A DNA stretch of 40,060 nt from Paenibacillus cisolokensis (GCF_018403665.1 NZ_BOVJ01000127.1:1-40060); one strand, 5' to 3'; shown: positions 1 to 9,321, counted from the first letter of the stretch. The notes: generated by a model not told the origin, from the letters alone. A program made the numbers and translations.

Positions 1-780
1 GCCGCGCAGGCGCAAGGCGCCGCTACGCCGCCGCAAGCGCCACCGGCGCAGCCCGGCCCCGCATCCGCCGGCTCGGCGGCTGCGCAAGCGGCGGCTGACG
101 GCGGCCCGCAACCGCCCCTCGCCGGCTCGGAAGGCCGGCCATTGGTATCGCCCCATACCGCCGTACAGTCCGGCTTGCTCCAGTCTCCCGAGCCGGGGAG
201 CGCCGGCGCCGGCAGCCGGGACGCGCTGAAGGGCGCGCTGCTGTCGCTGGCGGCCGCAGACGGCGTCCCGCCGGCGATCCGGGAGACGGCGCAGCAACTT
301 GTCCAGCATATTACCGGCCAGCAGCTGTTATTGTCGCCCGAACGGAACGGGGCGGTGTTTACGCACGCTGTCTTGTTCATCCCGCTGCAGCATCAGGACG
401 GCAGCCAGACGGCCTCGGTCCACGTGCAAACCCGAAGAGGGAGAAGGGGAGAGCTCGATGCCGGGAATTGCCGGCTGCTGTTCGACCTTCGGATGAAGTC
501 GCTCGGGGATACGATCGTCGACGTGCAAATTGTCGAACGGATTGTCAGCCTTACGCTGTGGAACGACCATCCGCTGACGGCGGCGCTGGCGGAAGAAGCG
601 CGGGACGAGCTGGCGTCGGCGCTTGAGCGTTCCGGTTACCAGCTGCTGTCGATGCGGTCGGCTCCGCTTGCCGATTCCTCCTTCGAACGGAAGGAAGACA
701 ACGCGCTTTCGGGTCGGACAGGGATTTCGCTGCCGGAATTTGCGTCGAGAAAATATAAAGGGGTGGACTACCGGGTATGA
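1..780 (+). CDS. FliK-like protein, C-terminal part (YlqG-type), truncated by window edge
   Basis: The frame is open from the first base and ends at TGA 778-780, so only the last 259 residues are seen. The visible N-terminal 45 residues are Ala/Pro/Gln/Gly-rich low-complexity linker. The C-terminal half has the pattern of the FliK hook-length-control C domain: LRMKSLGDTIVDVQIVER, then a helix with regularly spaced Leu/Ala, then ALERSGYQLLSMR. The protein ends in a basic tail (KYKGVDYRV). It overlaps the next gene (FlhB C-domain homologue) by 4 bases, an arrangement matching ylqG-ylqH of Bacillus subtilis. The FliK resemblance is my reading of pattern and context. Function unknown; possibly a partner of the downstream FlhB-like protein. 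Confidence 0.7.
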   Translation, partial: AAQAQGAATPPQAPPAQPGPASAGSAAAQAAADGGPQPPLAGSEGRPLVSPHTAVQSGLLQSPEPGSAGAGSRDALKGALLSLAAADGVPPAIRETAQQLVQHITGQQLLLSPERNGAVFTHAVLFIPLQHQDGSQTASVHVQTRRGRRGELDAGNCRLLFDLRMKSLGDTIVDVQIVERIVSLTLWNDHPLTAALAEEARDELASALERSGYQLLSMRSAPLADSSFERKEDNALSGRTGISLPEFASRKYKGVDYRV

Positions 781-1085
781 GCGGACAAGCCGGAACAAGC
801 GGCGGAGGGGCGGACAGGCCGCTGCGCAAAGCCGTGGCGCTCAAGTACGATCCGGGCGAGCGGTCGGCTCCGGTCGTCGTCGCGAAAGGCAGCGGCAGGC
901 TGGCCGAGCGAATTATGGAAACGGCTGCAGAGCACGGCGTACCGGTCCAGGAAGACGCCTCGCTCGTGGAGGTGCTTTCGAAGCTGGACATCGAGCAGGA
1001 AATTCCGCCGGAGCTGTATACGCTCGTGGCGGAAATATTGAGCTTCGTTTACCGGGCTGACCATAAAGCGAGGGATTGGGAGTGA
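777..1085 (+). CDS. ylqH: Stand-alone FlhB C-terminal-domain homologue (YlqH/FlhX type)
   Basis: This 102-residue protein aligns with the cytoplasmic C domain of FlhB, the export-gate switch. KAVALKYDPGERSAPVVVAKG here matches FAVALRYDASEMEAPVVVAKG in the full-length FlhB of this window (after 31013). Matching continues through the helix ending in VAEILSFVYR. It has no membrane segments and lacks the NPTH autocleavage motif: its homology begins just after the cut site, so it resembles the mature cleaved fragment. The ATG at 777 overlaps the upstream stop (ATGA). Such FlhB-C orphans occur in several flagellated bacteria and are called YlqH in Bacillus and FlhX elsewhere. A role in export-specificity switching is inferred. 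Confidence 0.88.
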   Translation: MSGQAGTSGGGADRPLRKAVALKYDPGERSAPVVVAKGSGRLAERIMETAAEHGVPVQEDASLVEVLSKLDIEQEIPPELYTLVAEILSFVYRADHKARDWE

Positions 1086-1477
1086 ATAATGAATACGGAA
1101 GAATGCCGTCCGCCCTTTCGAGACGCCATGTAACCGGAAGGAAGGGCGAACAAGCCGCGTTGGAGCATTTGGAACGACACGGTTATACGATTATCGGGCG
1201 GAATTGGCGATGCCGGTCGGGAGAGCTGGACCTTATCGCGACCGAAGGCGACCGGATCGTCTTCGTCGAGGTGCGAAGCCGCCGCAGCGTCAACCGTTTC
1301 GGGACGCCGCTCGAATCGGTCGACGTGCGCAAGCAGCTTCAGGTTCGCGCGACAGCGCAAGTGTTTCTGCGAGCCAGAGGGTTGGAACATTGCAAAATCC
1401 GGTTTGACGTCATTGCCGTCATCATCGGGCCGGGCGGGGAAATTGCCGAGCTGAAGCACATCGAAGGCGCATTTTAG
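1082..1477 (+). CDS. yraN: YraN family (UPF0102) nuclease-fold protein
   Basis: About 131 residues with the YraN signature: GRKGEQAALEHLERHGY, then NWRCRSGELDLIA and IVFVEVRSR. The Glu/Asp...Glu-x-Arg arrangement is that of a PD-(D/E)XK Holliday-junction-resolvase-like fold. The biochemical function of the family is not settled. I chose GTG 1082, which overlaps the ylqH stop (GTGA) and has GAGGG about 7 bases upstream. TTG 1076 and ATG 1103 are in-frame alternatives, and the conserved part starts only after the latter. It is the last gene of the left-hand plus-strand group before a hairpin terminator. Confidence 0.85.
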   Translation: MNNEYGRMPSALSRRHVTGRKGEQAALEHLERHGYTIIGRNWRCRSGELDLIATEGDRIVFVEVRSRRSVNRFGTPLESVDVRKQLQVRATAQVFLRARGLEHCKIRFDVIAVIIGPGGEIAELKHIEGAF

Positions 1478-1550
1478 CCCCAAGCCATATATGGCGATAT
1501 CGAGCAAATGGGAAGCGTTTCATCGCACGAACGGGAATCGTTTCGCGATC

Positions 1551-1596
1551 ATAGCCGAAGGAGGCCGCCTGCGACAGGCTGGCCTCCTTCGGCTAT
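1551..1596. terminator. Strong hairpin between convergent yraN and yifB
   Basis: A perfect 16-bp inverted repeat, ATAGCCGAAGGAGGCC and GGCCTCCTTCGGCTAT, separated by a 14-base loop, lies between the ends of two convergent genes. There is only a weak U tract (CCTTTC) on the plus side and none on the minus side. It probably acts as a shared bidirectional terminator or mRNA 3' end stabiliser. Confidence 0.75.
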
Positions 1597-1606
1597 CCTT
1601 TCAACT

Positions 1607-3183
1607 TCAACTTTGCAAATCGAGCTTCCGGTATTGAATCGCTTCGGCGATATGCTCGGGGTCGATGGTGTCGCGCTCCTCCACGTCGGCGATCGTGCGC
1701 GCCAGTTTCAGCACCCGGTCGTGCGCCCGGAGGCTGATGCCCATCGTGTCGAACGCTTCCCGCAGCAGCAGCGAGCTGTCCTTCGACAGCCGGGCGGTCC
1801 TGCGGAGCGCGGCGCCGGACAAGTCGCCGTTCCAGTCGATGCCGGTCATCCGCCGCCGCGCCTCCTGGCGTTCCCTGGCGGCTGCGACCTTCTCCCGCAT
1901 CATGGCGGTCGTCATTTCGCCGTTCGGCATATCGTACGACGCAGGCCGGGGAACTTCAATCTGCATATCGATCCGGTCAAGCAAAGGACCGGACAGCTTC
2001 GCGCGATATCTCGCGATCTGGACCGAGGTGCAGTGGCAGGAGCGGTCGTCCGTGACGCTGTCGTGTCCCCAATAGCCGCAAGGGCACGGATTCATCGACG
2101 CGGCAAGCATGAAGGACGACGGAAAGCGAAATACCGCCCGCGCCCGGGCGATCGTCACGAAGCGGTCTTCCAACGGCTGGCGCAGCACTTCCAATGCCTG
2201 GCGCGAAAATTCGGGAAGCTCGTCCAGAAACAGCACGCCGCGATGGGCGAGGGTCACTTCGCCCGGCTTCGGTATCGTTCCGCCGCCGATCAGTCCGCCG
2301 GTCGATATCGTATGATGGGGCGAGCGGAACGGCCGTTCCCGGATGAGCGACGAAACGCCGGCAGGCAGTTGGCCGGCTGCGCTGTAAATTTTCGTCACCT
2401 CAAGCGCTTCCTGCTCGGTCAAATCGGGCAATATGCCGGGCAGCCGGCGGACCAGCATCGTTTTGCCCGTGCCGGGCGGTCCTGACAGCAGAATGTTGTG
2501 CCGGCCGGCGGCGGCGATCAGGAGCGCGCGCTTCGCGATCGGCTGGCCGATGACGTCGCCGTAATCGCCGCAGCCGCCCGCTTCGCCCCCTCGCGCGACG
2601 GGGCTGTAGCGTTCGCCTCCCCGGGAACCCCTGCGCAAGCGAGGTCGGCCGCCCGCCGCAGCGGCGCCCAATCCCGGGGACGGCCCGGCGCGCCAAGCTC
2701 GTCGAGATGGGTCAGCGCGAAGCGTTCCATCCCGCCGATCAGCGCCGCTTCGGCGACGTTGGCGGCGGGCAGCATAACGCGGCCGATCCCGGCCCGCCGG
2801 GCCTGTTCGACCATCGCCAGCACACCCGGCACCGGACGAACCGCGCCGTCCAGCGCCAGTTCCCCGATCAGCAGCATGCCGGCGAACAGCTCGCCCGGCA
2901 GTTGACCGCTTGCGGCAAGTATGCCGGCCGCGATCGCCAAATCGAAAGCGGTTCCTTCCTTGCGGAGATCGGCCGGCGCTAGGTTGATCGTGACCCGCTC
3001 CAGCGGAAAGACGAAGCCGCAGTTGCGCAAAGCGGCCCTTACGCGATCGATCGATTCCCGCACCGCCGGATCCGGCAGCCCCACGATATTCACCTGTGGC
3101 AAGCCGCTTGCGATATCGACTTCGACTGCGATCGCTCGGCCATCTACGCCGTGCACGCTCCCGCTTATCATCATGCTGAACAT
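1607..3183 (-). CDS. yifB: YifB/ComM Mg-chelatase-like AAA+ ATPase (one apparent frameshift)
   Basis: About 525 residues once one base is restored. The N-terminal part (SGSVHGVDGRAIAVEVDI, INLAPADLRKEG) is the Lon-S5-like domain. Then come Walker A SGPPGTGKT (about residue 235), Walker B HRGVLFLDELPEF, the Cys-rich NPCPCGYWG motif and the C-terminal lid. Start ATG 3183-3181 is preceded on the minus strand by GGAGGTG at good spacing. The reading frame breaks near 2586-2590: five Cs (Gs on the coding strand) where six keep the frame. ComM homologues are branch-migration helicases in natural transformation. The position next to dprA is therefore suggestive, although the two genes are not co-transcribed. 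Confidence 0.9.
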
Positions 3184-3187
3184 AAAA

Positions 3188-3220
3188 AAGCACCTCCGAA
3201 ACAGACGGACGAAGGTGCTT
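3188..3220 (-). promoter_or_regulatory. Terminator-like hairpin occluding the yifB ribosome binding site
   Basis: On the minus strand AAGCACCTTCG pairs with CGGAGGTGCTT (11 bp with one G-U, 11-base loop). The 3' arm contains the GGAGGTG Shine-Dalgarno and runs into a stretch of six Ts that ends at the start codon. It has the shape of an intrinsic terminator and would also hide the ribosome binding site. Confidence 0.6.
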
Positions 3221-3264
3221 CCTCTCAACCCGCATAAATATTCGAACGACAAATCTTTACATTT

Positions 3265-3293
3265 ATCGTAAAGCGTAGCCGTTCGCCTGTCAA
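3265..3293 (-). promoter_or_regulatory. SigA-type promoter for yifB
   Basis: On the minus strand a perfect -35 TTGACA (3293-3288) is separated by exactly 17 bases from TACGAT (3270-3265), a 4/6 match to the -10 consensus. Transcription would start near 3258, giving a leader of about 75 bases that contains the occluding hairpin. Confidence 0.7.
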
Positions 3294-3355
3294 GATCGCG
3301 GCGTTTCGTTCGCGCATTCGTTCAAGCCGGTGAAACGGCGGTCCGAAACCGTCCG

Positions 3356-3384
3356 TGTGCAATTTTGCCCGTGTTGGCTATAAT
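3356..3384 (+). promoter_or_regulatory. Candidate distal promoter upstream of the 34-bp repeats
   Basis: A perfect -10 box TATAAT (3379-3384) is preceded at 17 bases by TGTGCA, only a 3/6 match to the -35 consensus. If active, it would place the repeat array in a long 5' leader of sucCD. Confidence 0.4.
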
Positions 3385-3412
3385 AGAGACGAGCTTTCTC
3401 CGCCGCCCTTTC

Positions 3413-3548
3413 GCCGTTCGGCGCCTTGTCAAGAGGAAGAAGGGCTGCCGTTCGGCGCCTTGTCGGGAGAAAGAAGGATCGCCGATCGGTGTATTTTCAG
3501 GGGAAAAAAGGTTCGCCGGCCGCAGCTTTGCCGGAAGGATGAAAGTTT
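3413..3548 (+). repeat. Four degenerate 34-bp tandem repeats upstream of sucC
   Basis: Units at 3413-3446, 3447-3480, 3481-3514 and 3515-3548 each start with GCCG plus a short palindrome (GCCGTTCGGC, the same, GCCGATCGGT, GCCGGCCGCA). Each ends with a purine-rich 16-mer such as AAGAGGAAGAAGGGCT or GGGAGAAAGAAGGATC. The first 18 bases of units 1 and 2 are identical; units 3 and 4 have diverged but keep the length and layout. The period is not a multiple of three. Confidence 0.75.
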
Positions 3549-3672
3549 CGCCGGATGAGCGTCCGGACGGTTTCGGCATCAATTTTCTTCCTTCCCATCT
3601 CATTTCGAGAACAAACCGATATCAAAAATGCTGTCAATATGTCGAAAAAATGAGGAAAGCGGATCATTTTAG

Positions 3673-3681
3673 TGGTACAAT
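3673..3681 (+). promoter_or_regulatory. Extended -10 promoter for sucCD
   Basis: TGGTACAAT is an extended -10 element (TGn followed by TACAAT, 3676-3681). There is no good -35 at 16-18 bases, which the TG extension may compensate. It lies about 55 bases before the sucC start. Confidence 0.55.
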
Positions 3682-3735
3682 ATTAGATGTTGTGTACATA
3701 TGACTTGACCAGAGTCTGCGGAATGGAGGATTTCA

Positions 3736-4896
3736 ATGAATATCCACGAGTATCAAGGCAAAGAAGTCCTGAAACAATACGGTGTTACCGTACCGGAAGG
3801 CAAGGTGGCGTTCACCGTCGACGAAGCGGTCGAAGCCGCGAAAGCGCTCGGGACGTCCGTCGTCGTCGTGAAAGCGCAAATTCATGCCGGCGGACGCGGC
3901 AAGGCGGGCGGCGTCAAGGTTGCCAAAAATTTGGACGAGGTGCGCGAGTATGCGAGCCAGCTGCTCGGCAAGACGCTCGTCACCCATCAGACGGGACCGG
4001 AAGGCAAAGAAGTGAAGCGGCTCCTGATCGAGCAGGGCTGTGACATTAAAAAAGAATATTATGTCGGCGTCGTCGTCGACCGTTCGACGGGCCGCGTCGT
4101 CATGATGGCATCTGAAGAAGGCGGCACCGAGATCGAGGAAGTGGCGGCCCGCACGCCGGAGAAAATTTTCAAAGAAGTAATCGATCCGGCCGTCGGCCTG
4201 CAGCCGTTCCAGGCGAGAAAGCTGGCGTATGCGATCAACATCCCGAACGAGCTCGTAGGCAAAGCGGCTCAATTCATGCTGTCGCTGTATGCCGCGTTTG
4301 TGGACAAGGACTGCTCCATTGCGGAAATCAACCCGCTCGTCGTGACCGGAGACGGCAACGTGATGGCGCTCGACGCGAAGCTGAATTTCGATTCCAACGC
4401 GCTGTATCGCCATAAGGATATTGTGGCCCTGCGCGATCTGGACGAAGAGGACGAGAAGGAAATCCAGGCGTCGAAGTACGACCTGAGCTATATCGCACTT
4501 GACGGCAATATCGGCTGCATGGTCAACGGCGCCGGTCTCGCGATGGCGACGATGGATATTATCAAATATTACGGCGGCGACCCTGCGAACTTCCTGGATG
4601 TCGGGGGCGGCGCGACGAAAGAGAAAGTGACCGAGGCGTTCAAAATCATTCTGTCCGACGAAAACGTCAAAGGGATTTTCGTCAACATTTTCGGCGGCAT
4701 TATGCGCTGCGATGTCATTGCCGAAGGCGTCATCGCCGCAGCCAAGGAAGTCGGCCTGGACCGCCCGCTCGTCGTGCGGCTGGAAGGTACGAACGTCGAT
4801 CTCGGCAAGAAAATGCTGAACGAATCGGGTCTGAACATTGTAGCCGCCGATTCCATGGCGGATGGCGCACAAAAAATCGTCGCGCTCGTGAAATAA
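3736..4896 (+). CDS. sucC: Succinyl-CoA synthetase, ADP-forming, beta subunit
   Basis: 386 residues, the normal family length. SucC with SucD interconverts succinyl-CoA + ADP/Pi and succinate + CoA + ATP in the TCA cycle. The N-terminal ATP-grasp fold shows [17 protein letters not shown] and the nucleotide loop [14 protein letters not shown] (residues 46-59). The C-terminal CoA-ligase domain carries [10 protein letters not shown] (near 316) and [18 protein letters not shown] 3736 follows GGAGGA with 5-6 bases spacing. sucD begins 31 bases downstream with no terminator between, so the two are co-transcribed. The sequence is intact. Confidence 0.97.
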   Translation: MNIHEYQGKEVLKQYGVTVPEGKVAFTVDEAVEAAKALGTSVVVVKAQIHAGGRGKAGGVKVAKNLDEVREYASQLLGKTLVTHQTGPEGKEVKRLLIEQGCDIKKEYYVGVVVDRSTGRVVMMASEEGGTEIEEVAARTPEKIFKEVIDPAVGLQPFQARKLAYAINIPNELVGKAAQFMLSLYAAFVDKDCSIAEINPLVVTGDGNVMALDAKLNFDSNALYRHKDIVALRDLDEEDEKEIQASKYDLSYIALDGNIGCMVNGAGLAMATMDIIKYYGGDPANFLDVGGGATKEKVTEAFKIILSDENVKGIFVNIFGGIMRCDVIAEGVIAAAKEVGLDRPLVVRLEGTNVDLGKKMLNESGLNIVAADSMADGAQKIVALVK

Positions 4897-4927
4897 ACGA
4901 AATCATTTACGGGGATGTGGGCTATCG

Positions 4928-5863
4928 ATGAGCATTTTGGTCAATAAAGATACAAAAGTGATCACGCAGGGCATTACGGGGAAAACGGCCCTGTTCCATG
5001 CGAAGGGCGCGCTGGATTACGGCACGAAAATGGTCGGAGGGACATCCCCCGGCAAAGGCGGGACGAAAGTGGATATCACGCTCGAGAACGGAACGACCGC
5101 ATCGCTGCCGGTCTTCAATACGGTGGCGGAAGCTGTTGCTGCGACCGGCGCGACCGCTTCGGTCATTTATGTTCCGCCGGCAGGAGCCGCCGATGCGATC
5201 ATGGAAGCGGTCGATGCGGAGCTCGAGCTTGTCATCTGTATCACAGAAGGTATTCCGGTACTGGACATGGTCAAGGTGAAACGGTTTATGGAAGGCCGCA
5301 AGACGCGTCTGATCGGGCCGAACTGCCCGGGCGTCATTACGCCTGACGAGTGCAAAATCGGCATCATGCCGGGATACATCCATACGAAAGGCCACGTCGG
5401 GGTCGTTTCCCGCAGCGGAACGTTGACGTACGAAGCGGTCCATCAGCTGACGACGCGGGGCATCGGCCAATCCTCCGCGGTCGGCATCGGCGGCGACCCG
5501 GTCAAAGGCTCCGAGTTTATCGACATTTTGCGCATGTTCAACGATGACCCGGATACATATGCGGTCATCATGATCGGCGAAATCGGCGGCACGGCGGAGG
5601 AAGAGGCGGCCGAATGGATCAAAGCGAACATGAAGAAGCCGGTCGTCGGCTTCATCGGCGGCGTCACGGCGCCTCCGGGCAAACGGATGGGCCATGCGGG
5701 CGCCATCATCTCCGGCGGCAAAGGAACGGCGGCCGAGAAAATCGCTACGCTGGAAGCCTGCGGCATCAAGGTGGCGCCGACGCCTGCCGAGATGGGGGCG
5801 ACGCTCGTCAGCGTGCTGGAGGAGCGCGGCCTGCTGGAACGCTGCATTACCCGCAAGGCGTAA
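4928..5863 (+). CDS. sucD: Succinyl-CoA synthetase, alpha subunit
   Basis: 311 residues, slightly longer than the usual ~290-300. It has an N-terminal CoA-binding Rossmann domain ([29 protein letters not shown]), the segment [11 protein letters not shown] and the phospho-histidine loop [16 protein letters not shown], with His256 as the active-site residue. It forms the enzyme with SucC encoded just upstream. The ribosome site before ATG 4928 is modest (GGGGATGTGGG). An intrinsic terminator follows about 45 bases after the stop, closing the sucCD operon. No frame problems are seen. Confidence 0.97.
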   Translation: MSILVNKDTKVITQGITGKTALFHAKGALDYGTKMVGGTSPGKGGTKVDITLENGTTASLPVFNTVAEAVAATGATASVIYVPPAGAADAIMEAVDAELELVICITEGIPVLDMVKVKRFMEGRKTRLIGPNCPGVITPDECKIGIMPGYIHTKGHVGVVSRSGTLTYEAVHQLTTRGIGQSSAVGIGGDPVKGSEFIDILRMFNDDPDTYAVIMIGEIGGTAEEEAAEWIKANMKKPVVGFIGGVTAPPGKRMGHAGAIISGGKGTAAEKIATLEACGIKVAPTPAEMGATLVSVLEERGLLERCITRKA

Positions 5864-5906
5864 ACGGCGGTTTAAGGCCAATCGCATAGCATATCGGATG
5901 AAGGTA

Positions 5907-5952
5907 AGCAACCTTCTCGTCTCCGAACGGAGAATGAGAAGGTTGCTTTTTG
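5907..5952 (+). terminator. Rho-independent terminator after sucCD
   Basis: GCAACCTTCTC pairs with GAGAAGGTTGC (11 bp). An inner TCTCC/GGAGA pairing surrounds a GAAC loop, and a run of five Ts follows directly. Confidence 0.9.
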
Positions 5953-5984
5953 TTATATTCATACAAGGAAAATGGGGCTTTTGC

Positions 5985-6013
5985 TTGCATTCTGTTTGCG
6001 GGTAACGCAAAAT
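5985..6013 (+). promoter_or_regulatory. Possible promoter for dprA
   Basis: TTGCAT, 17 bases, then CAAAAT (3/6 and 4/6 to SigA consensus) lie between the sucD terminator and dprA, where a promoter is needed. The match is weak. Confidence 0.3.
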
Positions 6014-6057
6014 AGTAAAGGATGCGCTGGCCCCGTTACGAACGGGAGGATTCTGAC

Positions 6058-7233
6058 ATGATGAATCAATCGGTGCAATCCCGGGTGCTTGTCACCCTTC
6101 ACGAAACGCCGGGCATCGGGTGGAGAACGATCCGCAAGGCGGCGGATGCCGGCGATTGGAGCGCCTACCCCGGCTATCGTCCGGATGAGTGGATGGCGAT
6201 CGGCTTCTCCAGCGATCAGGCGCGCGCGGCGGCGGAAGCGTTCGGGAGCGGGGCGGTCGGGCGCACGGACGAAACATGCCGTCGTCTCGGCATTCGGCGC
6301 ATCACGCGCTTCGACGGCGAATACCCGCGGCTGCTGCGCGAAATTCCGCAGCCTCCCTGGGTGCTGTACGCGATCGGCGATACGGCGCTGCTTCGCCGCC
6401 CGGCGATCGCCGTCGTCGGCACGCGCGTGCCGACCGTCTACGGCCGCCACACGGCGGCGCGGCTTGCCGGAGAGCTCGCCGCGATCGGGCTGACGGTCGT
6501 CAGCGGGATGGCCAAAGGAATCGACAGCCTGGCCCACGAGGCCGCGCTCGCCGCGCGCGGCGGAACGATCGCGGTGCTGGGGACGCCGGTCGACACCGTC
6601 TATCCGAAACAGAATGCCGCCTTATACCGCCGTATCGCCGAGCAGGGGTTGCTTCTGTCCGAGTACCCGCCCGGCACGCCGACGCATCCGGGTTTGTTCC
6701 CGCAGCGCAACCGGATTATCGCCGGGCTTTCGGCCGGCACGCTCGTCGTCGAGGCGGCGAAGAACAGCGGCTCGCTCATTACGGCCGATATGGCGCTCGA
6801 TATGGGACGCGGCATTTATGCGGTGCCGGGACCCGTTCATTCTCCGAAGAGCGAAGGAACGAACGGCCTCATCCGCGACGGACGGGCGCTGCTCGTCGGC
6901 AACGCTTCCGACATTGTCGTGGACTGCGCCGTGCTCATCGCTGCATATGATGATGATGAGCAGCCATTGATCCGTACGCGCCGGACAGCGGAGACGAAGC
7001 CGGACCGGCCGTCGTCCCGGGACGGCCGTTTGGCCGACGGGGAGCGGCATGTGCTCCGGCTGTTGCGCGAAAAGGCGCGCTCCGCCAACGAGCTTCATGC
7101 GTTAACCGGCTATCCGTTTGGACTTTTGCACGCGATTCTGATAAATTTAACTGTAAAACATAAAATTCAACTGCAACCGGGTTCCCTATACACATCGCTT
7201 TGTCATAGCGGCAGCAGAGAGGAGGACGCTTAG
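6058..7233 (+). CDS. dprA: DprA/Smf DNA-processing protein
   Basis: 391 residues. DprA binds incoming single-stranded DNA and loads RecA during natural transformation. The N-terminal ~70 residues are the SAM-like helical region. The Rossmann-like core shows [11 protein letters not shown] (near 119), [17 protein letters not shown] (near 147), [12 protein letters not shown] and [16 protein letters not shown] (near 232). A C-terminal winged-helix region (about 330-391) follows an Arg/Asp-rich linker. I start at ATG 6058, 7 bases after GGGAGGA; ATG 6061 is adjacent. Its stop TAG shares its last base with the topA GTG start, so the two are translationally coupled. Confidence 0.94.
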   Translation: MMNQSVQSRVLVTLHETPGIGWRTIRKAADAGDWSAYPGYRPDEWMAIGFSSDQARAAAEAFGSGAVGRTDETCRRLGIRRITRFDGEYPRLLREIPQPPWVLYAIGDTALLRRPAIAVVGTRVPTVYGRHTAARLAGELAAIGLTVVSGMAKGIDSLAHEAALAARGGTIAVLGTPVDTVYPKQNAALYRRIAEQGLLLSEYPPGTPTHPGLFPQRNRIIAGLSAGTLVVEAAKNSGSLITADMALDMGRGIYAVPGPVHSPKSEGTNGLIRDGRALLVGNASDIVVDCAVLIAAYDDDEQPLIRTRRTAETKPDRPSSRDGRLADGERHVLRLLREKARSANELHALTGYPFGLLHAILINLTVKHKIQLQPGSLYTSLCHSGSREEDA

Positions 7234-9321
7234 TGGCTGATTCACTTGTCATCGTCGAATCTCCGGCGAAAGCCAAGACGATAGGCAAATATCTGGGCAG
7301 CAAATATATCGTGAAAGCCTCCATGGGACATATTCGCGATTTGCCGAAGAGCCAGATCGGCGTCGAGATCGAGAACGATTTCCAGCCGAAATATATAACG
7401 ATCCGCGGCAAAGGCAGCGTCCTGAAGGAACTGAAGGATGCAAGAAAAAAGTCAAGCGCGTCTATCTCGCGGCCGACCCCGACCGCGAGGGCGAAGCGAT
7501 CGCCTGGCATCTGGCCCATTACCTGGAGCTGGAGGAAGGCGAAAACTGCCGCGTCGTGTTTAACGAAATTACGAAGCAGGCGGTCAAGGACGCATTCAAG
7601 CAGCCGCGCAAAATCAATATGGATCTGGTGAACGCGCAGCAGGCGCGGCGCATACTGGACCGGCTGGTCGGCTACAAGATCAGCCCGCTTCTGTGGAAGA
7701 AAGTGAAGAAGGGGCTGTCCGCCGGCCGCGTACAATCCGTTACCGTCAAGCTCATTATCGATCGCGAGAACGAGATCGATGCTTTCGTGCCGGTCGAATA
7801 TTGGTCGATCACGGCGTCGATGAAGCTCGGCGACGCCGCTTTCGAGGCCAAATTTTACGCCATCGGCGGCGAGAAACGGGAGCTCGGCAACGAGCAGGAC
7901 GTTCAGGAAGTGCTGCGGGCGCTGGAAGGGCGTCCGTTCGTCGTAACGGATGTGAAGGAGAAGGAACGTCTGCGCCATCCCGCGCCGCCTTTCATCACAA
8001 GCTCGCTGCAGCAGGAAGCGGCGCGCAAACTCGGCTTCCGGACGTCGAAGACGATGTCGGTGGCGCAGCAGCTGTACGAAGGCGTCGATTTGGGCAAGGA
8101 AGGCTCTGTCGGTCTCATTACATATATGAGGACCGACTCCACCCGCATTTCTCCCGTTGCGCAGGAAGAAGCGCGCGCCTATATCGGAGAAAAATACGGC
8201 GCCGCATATGTGCCGGAACAGCCGAGGGTCTATACGAAGAAAAACGCGAATACCCAGGATGCCCATGAGGCGATCCGCCCGACCTCCGTCCTGCGCGAAC
8301 CGGAAACGGTAAAGGAATATATGACCCGCGACCAGTTCAGGCTGTACAAATTGATCTGGGAACGGTTCGTGGCAAGCCAGATGTCTTCCGCCGTGCTCGA
8401 CACGATGACCGTCGATCTGACGGCCGGCGACGTTACGTTCCGCGCGGTCGGCTCCAAAATCAAATTCCACGGTTTCATGAAAGTATACGTGGAGGGCAAC
8501 GACGACGGAACGGAGGAAGACGACAAGTTTCTGCCCCCGCTCAAGCAAGGCGACGAAGTGGCCGTCAGCTCGATCGAGCCGAAGCAGCATTTTACGCAGC
8601 CGCCGCCGCGCTATACCGAGGCGCGCCTGATCCGAACGCTCGAGGAGCTCGGCATCGGTCGGCCGGGCACCTATTCGCCGACGCTGGAGACGATCCAGAA
8701 GCGGGGGTATGTGGCGCTCGAGGACAAGAAATTCGTCCCGACCGAGCTCGGGGAGCTCGTCATTCAGCTTATGGAACAATTTTTCCGGAAATTCTCGACG
8801 TGGAATTTACCGCCCATATGGAAGACGATCTCGACCATATCGAAGAAGGCAAGGTCGATTGGGTCAAAGTGCTTTCTTCCTTCTACAAGTCGTTCGAGAA
8901 GCGGCTGGAAGTGGCCGAGGACGAGATGAAGGAAGTCGAAATCCAGGACGAGGTTTCGGATGAAGTATGCGACAAGTGCGGCCGCCCGATGGTTTACAAG
9001 ATGGGACGCTTCGGGAAATTTCTGGCTTGTTCCGGATTTCCGGACTGCCGCAACACGAAACCGATCGTCAAGGAAATCGGCGTCGCCTGTCCGCAATGCC
9101 ATGAAGGCCGCGTCATCGAGCGCCGCAGCAAGAAAGGGCGCATCTTCTACGGATGCGACCGTTATCCGGCATGCGAATACGTCTCATGGGACAAACCGGC
9201 GGGCAAGCCGTGTCCGACATGCGAAACGATGCTTGTCGAGAAGCGCAACCGCAGCGGAACCCGGCTGCAATGCCCGCAGTGCGGCTATACGGAAGAACTG
9301 CCCGATAGCGAGCAGGCGTAA
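7233..9321 (+). CDS. topA: DNA topoisomerase I (two apparent frameshifts)
   Basis: Restoring one base at each of two sites gives 696 residues, the usual Bacillales length. The protein relaxes negative supercoils. It begins with the Toprim domain ([33 protein letters not shown]) and has the catalytic Tyr near residue 298 in [14 protein letters not shown]. The C-terminal third carries three four-Cys zinc modules: CDKCGRPM...C...C, CPQCHEGR...C...C and CPTCETML...CPQC. Site 1 is the A6 run 7445-7450 (seven needed); site 2 is the T5 run 8780-8784 (six needed). Both broken halves are fully conserved, so decay is unlikely. Start is GTG 7233. Confidence 0.95.

Larger units (their letters stand above)
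3184..3735. other. 552-base divergent intergenic region between yifB and sucC
   Basis: This region holds the yifB promoter and leader hairpin, a TATAAT-bearing candidate promoter near 3379, four degenerate 34-bp repeats at 3413-3548 and the sucC promoter near 3676. Open frames of 67-112 codons cross it, but they lack family resemblance, good ribosome sites and codon bias, so I call no protein gene here. Confidence 0.7.

Noticed and set aside
3365..3703. 112-codon plus-strand frame in the yifB-sucC gap
   Set aside because: It crosses the 34-bp repeats and the sucC promoter, has no Shine-Dalgarno and shows no protein-like pattern.
6935..8779. 614-codon minus-strand open frame opposite dprA/topA
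   Set aside because: A shadow frame caused by GC-rich codon bias. It has no ribosome site and no family resemblance, and it is rich in Arg/His/Leu as typical for antisense frames.
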